From: Paracoccaceae bacterium
GTDB lineage: Bacteria; Pseudomonadota; Alphaproteobacteria; Rhodobacterales; Rhodobacteraceae
Length of the DNA stretch: 64,000 nucleotides
NCBI GenBank assembly: GCA_022843025.1
Contig: JALHOL010000003.1
Span: 186,001-250,000, forward strand
Reading direction: 5' to 3'
Each line of letters opens with the position of its first letter. The first letter of the stretch is position 1. This document shows, one piece after another, positions 54,281-61,179 of the stretch. The notes beneath the pieces are model-generated. The model made no database searches, was not told the DNA's origin, and worked only from the letters and a program-made list of their open reading frames with translations. The translations under genes were made by a program, and so were the position numbers.

Positions 54281-54295
54281 TCCCACAATTTCCCA
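54281..54295 (-). promoter_or_regulatory. Two MraZ-type TGGGA repeats
   Basis: On the minus strand TGGGA-AATTG-TGGGA, i.e. two direct repeats with 5-bp spacing, the spacing known for MraZ operators. They lie about 480 bp upstream of mraZ. Usually three or more repeats are found, so support is moderate. Confidence 0.45.
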
Positions 54296-54575
54296 ACTTT
54301 TTTCGCGCATTCCGGCATGGCCACTACCTCGGGCCTCGAAAGCCCCCGCAGACAGCCCGAAACAGGCCCCGTCACGCCCATTCTCTCCGTCTTACCCATG
54401 ATTTCCCGGCAAAGTGATTCGCGCCGAACCGGCCCGATCCGCCCCGGCAAAGGCCCGCAATCGCGGCCCCTGCCCGGCGCACAGTTCCAACGCCTAAGCA
54501 GCCAAAGGCCAACCCCGCCCCGGGCCGGACCCGGGGCATCCCCAAACACGGGACAGTGCCAAATCTAAAGGAAAG

Positions 54576-54773
54576 TCAGTTCTGAACCGGATGGCAAAGC
54601 GGATTGCCCTGCGCATCAAAGGCCGCAACCACGCATTCCGATCCATCCGACAGGATCAGCACCGTGCCGATCGCAATCGCCGTGTTGCGCCCACCGCGAC
54701 TTTTCTTCTTCTCGGTCTCCTGCGGCGCAAGGAAGGGCGCAAGATCGGGGATCGGCGGCAGGTCGATGCTCAT
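54576..54773 (-). CDS. Small hypothetical protein
   Basis: 65 aa from the ATG at 54773 (MSIDLPPIPDLAPFLAPQE, then TEKKKSRGGRNTAIAIGTVLILSDGSECVVAAFDAQGNPLCHPVQN). An AGAGGTAAG sequence precedes the start; a longer frame exists upstream. The C-terminal half could form a small beta barrel-like module with two cysteines. No domain is recognised. Reading-frame composition matches local genes, but it could be non-coding. Confidence 0.6.
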   Translation of the reverse strand: MSIDLPPIPDLAPFLAPQETEKKKSRGGRNTAIAIGTVLILSDGSECVVAAFDAQGNPLCHPVQN

Positions 54774-54992
54774 GGTCTTACCTCTTACAAAATCGGGATC
54801 AGAAACTGTCATCTCTATATGGGCACGCGAAGCGCCCGCGCCCAGCCCCCGCCGGCCCCTGCATCCGCGCACCATTAACCACTAATCCCGCGCCCACCCT
54901 GCCGGAATTTGTATGCACAGCCGTCTGCACCGGCATCTGCACCGGGCGCTGCACAGCCAAAATCAGCCAACCCCTTCCGGCAAAGCCAGAAT

Positions 54993-56069
54993 TTACGCCA
55001 TCCCCCCCGCAATCAACCTATGCGCCAACCGCGCATAAGCCTCTGCAATCGGCCCTTCGCCTGCCGCAATCGGCGTGCCGCTGTCCCCCGCAACCCGCAC
55101 ATCCAGGCTCAACGGGATCTCGCCCAGAAACGGCAAATCCAGCTTGGCCGCCTCGGCGGCCACCCCGCCATGGCCAAAGATATGCGCCTCATGTCCGCAG
55201 TTGGGGCAGATATAAGTAGACATGTTCTCGATCAGCCCCAGCACCGGCACCTTCAGCTTCACGAACATGTCCAGCGCCTTGCGCGCATCCAGCAGCGCCA
55301 CATCCTGCGGCGTCGATACCACCAGCGCCCCCGTCAATTGTGTCCGCTGCGCAAGCGACAACTGAATATCCCCCGTCCCCGGCGGCAGGTCGATGATCAG
55401 CACATCCAGCTTGCCCCAGGCCACCTGACCCAGCAACTGCTGCAACGCCCCCATGATCATCGGCCCGCGCCAGATCACCGCCTCATCTTCCTTCAGCATC
55501 AAGCCAATGGACATCATGGTCACGCCATGTGCCTGCAACGGCTCGATAATCTTGCCATCCGGGCTGGCCGGGCGCTTGTTCACGCCCATCATCCGGGGCT
55601 GGCTTGGGCCATAGATATCGGCATCCAGCAGCCCCACCCGCCGTCCCTGACGCGCCAGCGCGACCGCAAGGTTCGACGAAACCGTCGACTTCCCCACGCC
55701 CCCTTTGCCGCTGCCCACCGCGATGATCCGGTCCACACCAGAAACCTTCTGCGGCCCGCCCTGCTGCGGTGTCGGATGCTGGCCGATCTTCAACGTGGGC
55801 GGCGCGGCAGGCTTGGCCGCCGGTCCATGCGCCGTCATCACCACCTGAACGCTGTCCACCCCGTCCAACTGCCGCACCGCTGCCTCGGCCGCGGCCTGCA
55901 CCGGCCCCAGCGCCCGCGCCGCCTCGGGGCTTTCTGCCTCGATGACAAAGCGCACCGTTCCGCCGTCAACCGTGACCGCACGAATCAGGTCGCGCGACAC
56001 CAGATCCCCCCCGCCCGGCAATCCGACACCGGCCAAAGCCCGCATGATTAACTCTCGCGAAACCGCCAT
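54993..56069 (-). CDS. apbC: Mrp/ApbC/NBP35-type iron-sulfur cluster carrier ATPase
   Basis: 358 aa. An N-terminal MIP18/DUF59 domain ([45 protein letters not shown]) is followed by a P-loop domain: [44 protein letters not shown] (deviant Walker A), [17 protein letters not shown] and [16 protein letters not shown] (CxxC cluster ligand). It assembles and transfers Fe-S clusters. It stands alone, leftward. Confidence 0.95.
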   Translation of the reverse strand: MAVSRELIMRALAGVGLPGGGDLVSRDLIRAVTVDGGTVRFVIEAESPEAARALGPVQAAAEAAVRQLDGVDSVQVVMTAHGPAAKPAAPPTLKIGQHPTPQQGGPQKVSGVDRIIAVGSGKGGVGKSTVSSNLAVALARQGRRVGLLDADIYGPSQPRMMGVNKRPASPDGKIIEPLQAHGVTMMSIGLMLKEDEAVIWRGPMIMGALQQLLGQVAWGKLDVLIIDLPPGTGDIQLSLAQRTQLTGALVVSTPQDVALLDARKALDMFVKLKVPVLGLIENMSTYICPNCGHEAHIFGHGGVAAEAAKLDLPFLGEIPLSLDVRVAGDSGTPIAAGEGPIAEAYARLAHRLIAGGMA

Positions 56070-56330
56070 CTGTTCTTCTCCTGCTCAAGGTTTCGGCAAA
56101 CCTCGTTATCTTTGCGGCACTCGGCAAGTCCGAGTTGACCATTTGCTCAGGTTTTCAGCGAAACCCATGAAATTAATGACGTTTTCGTGACGGTCAGCCA
56201 TGCGATTGCTGCATGGCAGCATTGCAGACCCGCGCTATTGTGCAACTGCAGCATATGCCCCATGTTTCCGGTAACAGCGCGACAGAACGTTGTTCAGATA
56301 CGATGGTGTAACAAACTGAGGCTGATCGAA

Positions 56331-56546
56331 ATGGCTTATATCAATTCCTCCCGTGCCGCGTCCTTCTCGCTGGCTGATCGCATCTCGGGCTTTGTGGCCC
56401 TGACGAAAGCGAACCTGGCCCGCCGCGCCGTGTTTAGTCAAACTGTCCGCGAACTCAACACGCTGACGGATCGTGAGCTGGCCGATCTCGGCATCGCCCG
56501 CGTCGACATTCTTTCCGTGGCCCGCGAAGCAGCCTACGGCAAATAA
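56331..56546 (+). CDS. ccaF1: DUF1127 small protein (CcaF1-like)
   Basis: 71 aa, basic. The C-terminal DUF1127 motif is clear: SQTVRELNTLTDRELADLGIARVDILSVAREAAYGK. In R. sphaeroides a DUF1127 protein named CcaF1 is encoded immediately before a set of CCUCCUCCC sRNAs (CcsR), is made under stress and binds RNA. The same order is seen here, with the first hairpin 11 bp after the stop codon. I chose the ATG at 56331 because the domain starts there and GAGG lies upstream. Confidence 0.85.
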   Translation: MAYINSSRAASFSLADRISGFVALTKANLARRAVFSQTVRELNTLTDRELADLGIARVDILSVAREAAYGK

Positions 56547-56556
56547 GTTTCTTGCT

Positions 56557-56624
56557 GAACCCCACCTCCTCCCGGGGTTCTTGGCAAAAGCGGCGGCGCT
56601 TCTCCTCCTCCCTGGCGTCGCCGC
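56557..56624 (+). ncRNA. Cuckoo/CcsR-type RNA unit 1
   Basis: Two hairpins: GAACCCC / GGGGTTC with loop A-CCTCCTCCC (motif 56565-56573), and a GCGGCG... stem (56590-56624) with motif at 56604-56612. Such two-hairpin units with exposed CCUCCUCCC are the hallmark of cuckoo/CcsR RNAs, whose loop can pair with Shine-Dalgarno-like GGAGG in mRNAs. Confidence 0.85.
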
Positions 56625-56675
56625 ACTTTGATCCGGAAGCCGCGCTCGTGCGTAGACTTCCATAACTGATCCGAC

Positions 56676-56744
56676 GTCCCCCTCCTCCTCCCTGGGGACA
56701 TGCGGAAAAGCGGCGGTTCCGCTCCTCCTCCCAGGAACCGCCGC
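56676..56744 (+). ncRNA. Cuckoo/CcsR-type RNA unit 2
   Basis: Hairpin GTCCCC / GGGGAC with motif at 56684-56692, and a perfect 11-bp GCGGCGGTTCC stem (56710-56744) with motif at 56724-56732. Confidence 0.85.
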
Positions 56745-56784
56745 ATCCGAATTCCGGGGCACACCTGCCCCACCGATGTACGAA

Positions 56785-56852
56785 GGGCCCGCTCCTCCTC
56801 CCAGGGCCCGACGGACCAGCGGCGGCCTCTACCTCCTCCCAGAGGTCGCCGC
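56785..56852 (+). ncRNA. Cuckoo/CcsR-type RNA unit 3
   Basis: Hairpin GGGCCC / GGGCCC with motif at 56794-56802, and GCGGCGGCCTCT / AGAGGTCGCCGC (one G-U) with motif at 56832-56840. Units 3-5 repeat with a ~107-bp period and share the lead-in GTACGAAGGGCCCGCT. Confidence 0.87.
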
Positions 56853-56891
56853 GCAAAATTCAGGGGCACACCTGCCCCACCGAAGTACGAA

Positions 56892-56960
56892 GGGCCCGCT
56901 CCTCCTCCCTAGGGCCCATCGGACCAGCGGCGACCTCTACCTCCTCCCAGAGGTCGCCGC
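56892..56960 (+). ncRNA. Cuckoo/CcsR-type RNA unit 4
   Basis: Hairpin GGGCCC / GGGCCC with motif at 56901-56909, and a perfect 12-bp stem GCGGCGACCTCT (56927-56960) with motif at 56940-56948. Nearly identical to unit 3. The linker carries GGGGCA-CACC-TGCCCC, a third small hairpin. Confidence 0.87.
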
Positions 56961-56999
56961 GCAAATTCAGGGGTTAAGAAACCCTTAACGGCGTACGAA

Positions 57000-57065
57000 G
57001 GGCCCGCTCCTCCTCCCAGGGCCCGACGCACCAGCTGCGACCTCACCTCCTCCCGGGGTCGCCGC
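57000..57065 (+). ncRNA. Cuckoo/CcsR-type RNA unit 5
   Basis: Hairpin GGGCCC / GGGCCC with motif at 57009-57017, and GCGACC / GGTCGC with motif at 57046-57054. The preceding linker hairpin is changed to an AT-rich GGGTTAAG / ACCCTTAAC arrangement. Confidence 0.83.
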
Positions 57066-57077
57066 ACCCCATTCGCG

Positions 57078-57139
57078 CCTGGCCTCTCCTCCTCCCTGGC
57101 CGGGTCGAACCTGCGGTCGGCCTCTCCTCCTCCCTGGCC
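57078..57139 (+). ncRNA. Cuckoo/CcsR-type RNA unit 6
   Basis: Hairpin CCTGGCC / GGCCGGG (one G-U) with motif at 57088-57096, and GGCC / GGCC with motif at 57126-57134. The two hairpins share the loop CTCTCCTCCTCCCT and look like a recent internal duplication. Confidence 0.78.
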
Positions 57140-57153
57140 GGACCGTCCGACAG

Positions 57154-57193
57154 CGGCGGCGCCCTCCTCCCTCGGGTGCCGCCGTTTTCATTT
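57154..57193 (+). terminator. Terminator of the hairpin-RNA array, itself bearing CCTCCTCCC
   Basis: CGGCGGCGCCC (57154-57164) pairs with GGGTGCCGCCG (57174-57184) and is followed by TTTTCATTT. The motif CCTCCTCCC (57163-57171) spans the end of the left arm and the loop, making it the 13th copy in the array. Confidence 0.85.
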
Positions 57194-57267
57194 CTCCCCC
57201 CACCCGCCTTGCATCCCGCCACCGCCCCGCCGATAGTCGCGCCCGACCCGACCCAACGGCAGGCCCG

Positions 57268-58410
57268 ATGCGCCCTTCCCTTCTTTCCGCCGCCTTCGTC
57301 GCCGCCCTTGTGGGCTATGGCTCCACCATCGCGCTGGTCCTCGCCGCCGCTGAGGCGCTCGGGGCAAGCCCGCTTGAGACCGCAAGCTGGGTCATGGCGA
57401 TCTGCTTCGCCAAAGCCGCAGGCAGCGCCCTTCTCTCCACCTTGCACCGCGTTCCGGTCGTGCTGGCCTGGTCCACCCCTGGCGCGGCGCTCATTGCCGC
57501 ATCAGCGGGCTACACCATGGCCGAGGGCGTGGCCGCCTTCCTGCTCGCGGGTCTGTTGATCGCAGCGACTGGCCTGATCAAGCCGCTGGGCGCGATCGTG
57601 GCCCGCATCCCCGATGGCATCGCCGCCGCCATGCTGGCGGGTGTCTTGCTCCCATTCGTCCTGAAAGGCGCCAGCGCGCTTGAGGCCGCGCCCCTGCTCG
57701 TCGCCCCGATGGTCGGCCTATTCGCCCTCGTCCGGCTCAAGAACCCCGCAGTCGCCGTGCTTGCTGCCCTTGCCGCAGGCCTCGCCACAGCCTTCCTGAG
57801 TGGAACCACCACCCTGCCGCCCCTGCCACCCCTGCCGCCGACACCCGTGCTGATCTGGCCCGAATGGCACTGGTCCGCCCTAATCGGCCTTGGCTTGCCG
57901 CTTTATCTGGTGACTATGGCCTCGCAGAACCTGCCGGGCTTTGCCACCATGCGCGCAGCGGGGTATGAGCCGCCCGTCGCCTCGGCCCTGACGGTGACAG
58001 GCGGCATCTCGGCCGTCGCCGCCTTGTTCGGCGCGCATACGGTGAACATGGCCGCCATCACCGCCGCCATCTGCATGGGCGACGATGTCCACCCTGACCG
58101 CAGCCAGCGCTGGAAGGTGGGGCTTGCCTATGCGGGTGTCTGGGTGATGCTGGGACTGACCGGTCCGGTCGTCATTGCCATCCTGAACGCCTTGCCCCCC
58201 GCCCTGATGACCGCCCTTGTGGCGCTGGCCTTGCTCGGCCCGCTCATGGGCGCGCTGACCGGGGCCTTCGCCACACCAGACCAGCGCTTCGCCGCCACGA
58301 TCACGCTGGCCGTCACTGGCGCTGGCGTGGCCTTCGCAGGCATCGGCGCGGCCTTCTGGGGGCTCTTGGCGGGGCTTGCCATCTGGGGGCTGGACCGCGC
58401 CGCGAGGTAG
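57268..58410 (+). CDS. BenE-family benzoate/H+ symporter-like transporter
   Basis: 380 aa, 10-12 TM segments. It follows the BenE pattern: SAAFVAALVGYGSTIALVLAAAEALGASPLETASWVMAICFAKAAGSALLSTLHRVPVVLAWSTPGAALIA, MLAGVLLPFVLKGA, LPLYLVTMASQNLPGFATMRAAGYEPPVASALTVTGGISAVAALFGAHTVNMAAITAAICMG. No aromatic-catabolism genes are adjacent, so the substrate is uncertain. Confidence 0.9.
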   Translation: MRPSLLSAAFVAALVGYGSTIALVLAAAEALGASPLETASWVMAICFAKAAGSALLSTLHRVPVVLAWSTPGAALIAASAGYTMAEGVAAFLLAGLLIAATGLIKPLGAIVARIPDGIAAAMLAGVLLPFVLKGASALEAAPLLVAPMVGLFALVRLKNPAVAVLAALAAGLATAFLSGTTTLPPLPPLPPTPVLIWPEWHWSALIGLGLPLYLVTMASQNLPGFATMRAAGYEPPVASALTVTGGISAVAALFGAHTVNMAAITAAICMGDDVHPDRSQRWKVGLAYAGVWVMLGLTGPVVIAILNALPPALMTALVALALLGPLMGALTGAFATPDQRFAATITLAVTGAGVAFAGIGAAFWGLLAGLAIWGLDRAAR

Positions 58411-58526
58411 CGATTTCTGACGCAGAAATCGCTCCGTTTTCTGCACGCAGAACACGCCAACCACCGGCATCGCCCCATCCGATTTCTGCGTACAGAAATC
58501 GTCGCGTTTCCTGCGTCAGGAAACGC
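58410..58526. repeat. Cluster of short palindromic hairpins after the BenE gene
   Basis: GCGATTTCTG-ACG-CAGAAATCGC (58410-58432), TTCTGC-AC-GCAGAA (58439-58452), CGATTTCTG-CGTA-CAGAAATCG (58480-58501) and GCGTTTCCTG-CGT-CAGGAAACGC (58504-58526). They share the core TTTCTG..CAGAAA with the single elements at 3528, 14807 and 46057. They lie between the converging transporter gene and uvrD and may act as terminator or mRNA-end stabiliser. Confidence 0.82.
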
Positions 58527-58531
58527 TTTCC

Positions 58532-60898
58532 TTAGAACGGTACCTCATCAGCATCATCCGCATCGACGATGAACCCCGCCACCACCTTCTTGATCCCGGC
58601 CTTGGAAAAATCGATCTCCAGCTTGTCGCCCTCGATCCCGATCACGATCCCATAACCGAACTTGCGGTGGAACACCCGGTCCCCCTCGCTATGCGCCGAT
58701 ACCACGGTCGCATCGATCACCATCCCCCGCGCCTCGCGCGGTTGCGACACGCCCCGCGACTGCACGCGGTCCTGCATCCGCTTCCAGCCGGGTGAGGCAT
58801 AGACATCCGCCTTCGACACCCGGTCTTCCATCGCCGACACCGCATAAGGCGCCGCCGCGCCAAAGCCCCCGCCATACAATCCCGGCGGCGTCTGCACCTC
58901 GACATGGTCGGACGGCAATTCATCGATGAACCGGCTTGGCAACTGGCTTTGCCATTGCCCATAAACCCGACGGTTCGACGCAAAGGAAATGGTGCACAGC
59001 TTCTCGGCCCGTGTGATCCCCACATAGGCCAGCCGCCGCTCTTCCTCCAATCCCTTCAACCCGCTCTCATCCATGCTGCGCTGGCTGGGAAACAATCCAT
59101 CCTCCCAGCCCGGCAGAAAGACGACCGGAAACTCCAAACCCTTCGCCGCGTGCAGGGTCATGATGGAAACCTTCTCGCCGCCCTCCTCCGTCTCATTGTC
59201 CATGATAAGCGAGACGTGTTCGAGGAAACCTTGCAGATTGTCGAACTGCTCCAACGCCTTGACCAGTTCCTTCAAGTTCTCCAGCCGCCCCGGCGCCTCG
59301 GGCGTCTTGTCGTTCTGCCACATCTCGGTATAGCCGGATTCTTCAAGGATGGTCTCGGCCAGCCGCACATGGTCGTAATCCACCACCCGCGTGGCGCGGT
59401 GCCAGCGATCAATCCCCTCGACAAAAGCCCGCAACTGGCCCGCGCCTTTGCCGCCGATGCCGCCATGCGCCACCAACTCCCGCGCGCCCTCGTGCAGCGA
59501 AACACCCGCCCCCCGCGCCGTGCGCTGGATATCGGCCTGCGCCTTGTCACCCAACCCCCGCTTGGGCAAGTTCACCACACGCTCGAACGCCAGATCATCC
59601 TCAGGCGAAACCGACAGCCGGAAATAGGCCATCGCGTCCCGGATTTCCTGCCGTTCATAGAACCTTGGCCCCCCGATCACCCGGTAGGGCAGCCCGATGG
59701 TCAGAAACCGGTCCTCGAACGCCCGCATCTGATGGCTGGCGCGCACAAGGATCGCCTGCCCGTCCAGCCCCACAGGGTGCAACCCCCGGCGGCCGTGCTG
59801 CAATGCCTCGACCTCTTCACCGATCCAACGCGCCTCTTCCTCGCCATCCCAATGGCCGATCAGACGCACCTTCTCGCCGTCCTTTGCCTCGGTCCACAGC
59901 GTCTTGCCCAGTCGGCCCGCATTGCCCGCGATCACCCCTGACGCCGCAGCAAGGATATGCGGCGTCGATCTGTAATTCTGCTCCAGCCGCACCACATGCG
60001 CGCCGGGGAAATCCTTTTCAAACCGCAGGATGTTGCCCACCTCGGCCCCGCGCCAGCCATAGATCGACTGGTCGTCATCCCCCACGCAGCAGATGTTCCG
60101 ATGCGCCTGCGCAAGCAGCCGCAGCCAAAGATACTGGCAGACGTTGGTATCCTGATACTCGTCCACCAGAATATAGCGGAACCACCGCTGGTACTGCGCC
60201 AGAACATCGGGATTGGCCTGAAAGATCACCACACAATGCAGCAGCAGATCGCCGAAATCGCAGGCGTTCAGCGTGCGCAGACGTTCCTGATACTGGGCAT
60301 ACAACTCTGTCCCGCGGTTGTTGTATCCGCCTGCCTCGCTTGACGGCACGCGCTCCGGCGTCAGCGCGCGGTTTTTCCAGCCGTCGATCATCCCCGCCAG
60401 CATCCGCGCAGGCCAGCGCTTTTCGTCGATATTCGCGGCCAGGATCAACTGCTTCAGCAACCGCACCTGATCATCCGTGTCCAGAATGGTGAAGTTCGAC
60501 TTCAACCCTACCAGTTCCGCATGCCGCCGCAGAATCTTGACCGACAGCGAATGGAACGTCCCCATCCAGGGCATCCCCTCGGCCACCTCGCCCAGCAACC
60601 GACCCACGCGCAATTTCATCTCGCGCGCGGCCTTGTTGGTAAAGGTCACCGCCAGAATCTCGTTCGGGCGCGCCTTGCCCATGCGCAGCAGATGCACGAT
60701 CCGCGCCGTCAGCGCCTTGGTCTTGCCCGTTCCGGCCCCGGCCAGCATCAGCACCGGGCCATCCAACGCCTCAACCGCAGCACGCTGCGCGGGGTTCAGA
60801 TCATCCAGATAGGCCGCAGGCCGCGCTGCCTGCAAGGCGCGCTGCGACAGCGGCACCGCCGCCGCCTCAAAGGCTTCATTCTCATCCCAGCCATTCAT
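58532..60898 (-). CDS. uvrD: ATP-dependent DNA helicase UvrD/PcrA
   Basis: 788 aa SF1 helicase for repair and replication restart. Motifs I LMLAGAGTGKTKALTARIV, Ia AVTFTNKAAREMK, II LVDEYQDTN, III VGDDDQSIYGWRGAE, IV LEQNYRSTPHIL, V MTLHAAKGLEFPVVFLPGWEDGLFP and VI EERRLAYVGITRAEKLCTISFA are all visible. The C-terminal region ends in a Tudor-like segment (GDRVFHRKFGYGIVIGIEGDKLEIDFSKAGIKKVVAGFI) typical of UvrD/PcrA and used for RNA-polymerase contact. Confidence 0.97.
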   Translation of the reverse strand: MNGWDENEAFEAAAVPLSQRALQAARPAAYLDDLNPAQRAAVEALDGPVLMLAGAGTGKTKALTARIVHLLRMGKARPNEILAVTFTNKAAREMKLRVGRLLGEVAEGMPWMGTFHSLSVKILRRHAELVGLKSNFTILDTDDQVRLLKQLILAANIDEKRWPARMLAGMIDGWKNRALTPERVPSSEAGGYNNRGTELYAQYQERLRTLNACDFGDLLLHCVVIFQANPDVLAQYQRWFRYILVDEYQDTNVCQYLWLRLLAQAHRNICCVGDDDQSIYGWRGAEVGNILRFEKDFPGAHVVRLEQNYRSTPHILAAASGVIAGNAGRLGKTLWTEAKDGEKVRLIGHWDGEEEARWIGEEVEALQHGRRGLHPVGLDGQAILVRASHQMRAFEDRFLTIGLPYRVIGGPRFYERQEIRDAMAYFRLSVSPEDDLAFERVVNLPKRGLGDKAQADIQRTARGAGVSLHEGARELVAHGGIGGKGAGQLRAFVEGIDRWHRATRVVDYDHVRLAETILEESGYTEMWQNDKTPEAPGRLENLKELVKALEQFDNLQGFLEHVSLIMDNETEEGGEKVSIMTLHAAKGLEFPVVFLPGWEDGLFPSQRSMDESGLKGLEEERRLAYVGITRAEKLCTISFASNRRVYGQWQSQLPSRFIDELPSDHVEVQTPPGLYGGGFGAAAPYAVSAMEDRVSKADVYASPGWKRMQDRVQSRGVSQPREARGMVIDATVVSAHSEGDRVFHRKFGYGIVIGIEGDKLEIDFSKAGIKKVVAGFIVDADDADEVPF

Positions 60899-60992
60899 GC
60901 GGGCGACCCTAGCGCGATCGGCGGCAAAGGAAAAGGTTCTTCAAATGTTCCACCCGCATTTTCCGCCCAACGCCCCAAACCGACTTCGCAAC

Positions 60993-61028
60993 TGCAAATC
61001 CACGCCTGCATATTTCGCAAAATTTGCA
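60993..61028 (+). promoter_or_regulatory. TGCAAAT/ATTTGCA palindrome upstream of pyc
   Basis: TGCAAAT (60993-60999) and ATTTGCA (61022-61028) form a perfect 7-bp inverted repeat around TTTCGCAAA (61013-61021), 150-190 bp before the pyc start. The TTTGCA half-sites resemble those at pccB and pccR. A regulatory role is a guess. Confidence 0.4.
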
Positions 61029-61117
61029 TCCCACGCCGGTTCCCGCACTTGCGCTGCATCGCAGCGCCCCTAGAGTGACGCGCTGATCGCACAATCGCGA
61101 AACCGTGAGTAGCCCGC

Positions 61118-61148
61118 CTGACCGCCCGTCTGACCGCCCGTCTGACCC
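61118..61148 (+). repeat. 12-bp tandem repeat before pyc
   Basis: CTGACCGCCCGT at 61118-61129 and 61130-61141, then a partial CTGACCC (61142-61148). It lies 32 bp before the pyc start. Confidence 0.85.
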
Positions 61149-61179
61149 AAGCCTGAACTGCCGCCATCCGGAGAGACCG

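Larger units (their letters stand above)
54129..54575. other. Gene-free region upstream of the dcw leader
   Basis: About 450 bp. The half nearest the promoter (54129-54300) is AT-rich for this genome and holds the DnaA box and TGGGA pair. The rest (54300-54575) is GC-rich and shows no gene, tRNA or strong hairpin that I can support. Confidence 0.6.

Noticed and set aside
54181-54300. Possible replication origin
   Set aside because: Only one strong DnaA box is visible and the flanking genes (dcw cluster) are not origin-associated.
56534-57203. Several overlapping open frames in both directions across the hairpin array
   Set aside because: Products are repetitive Gly/Arg/Ser- or Pro-rich; the sequence is explained by repeated RNA hairpins with CCTCCTCCC loops.
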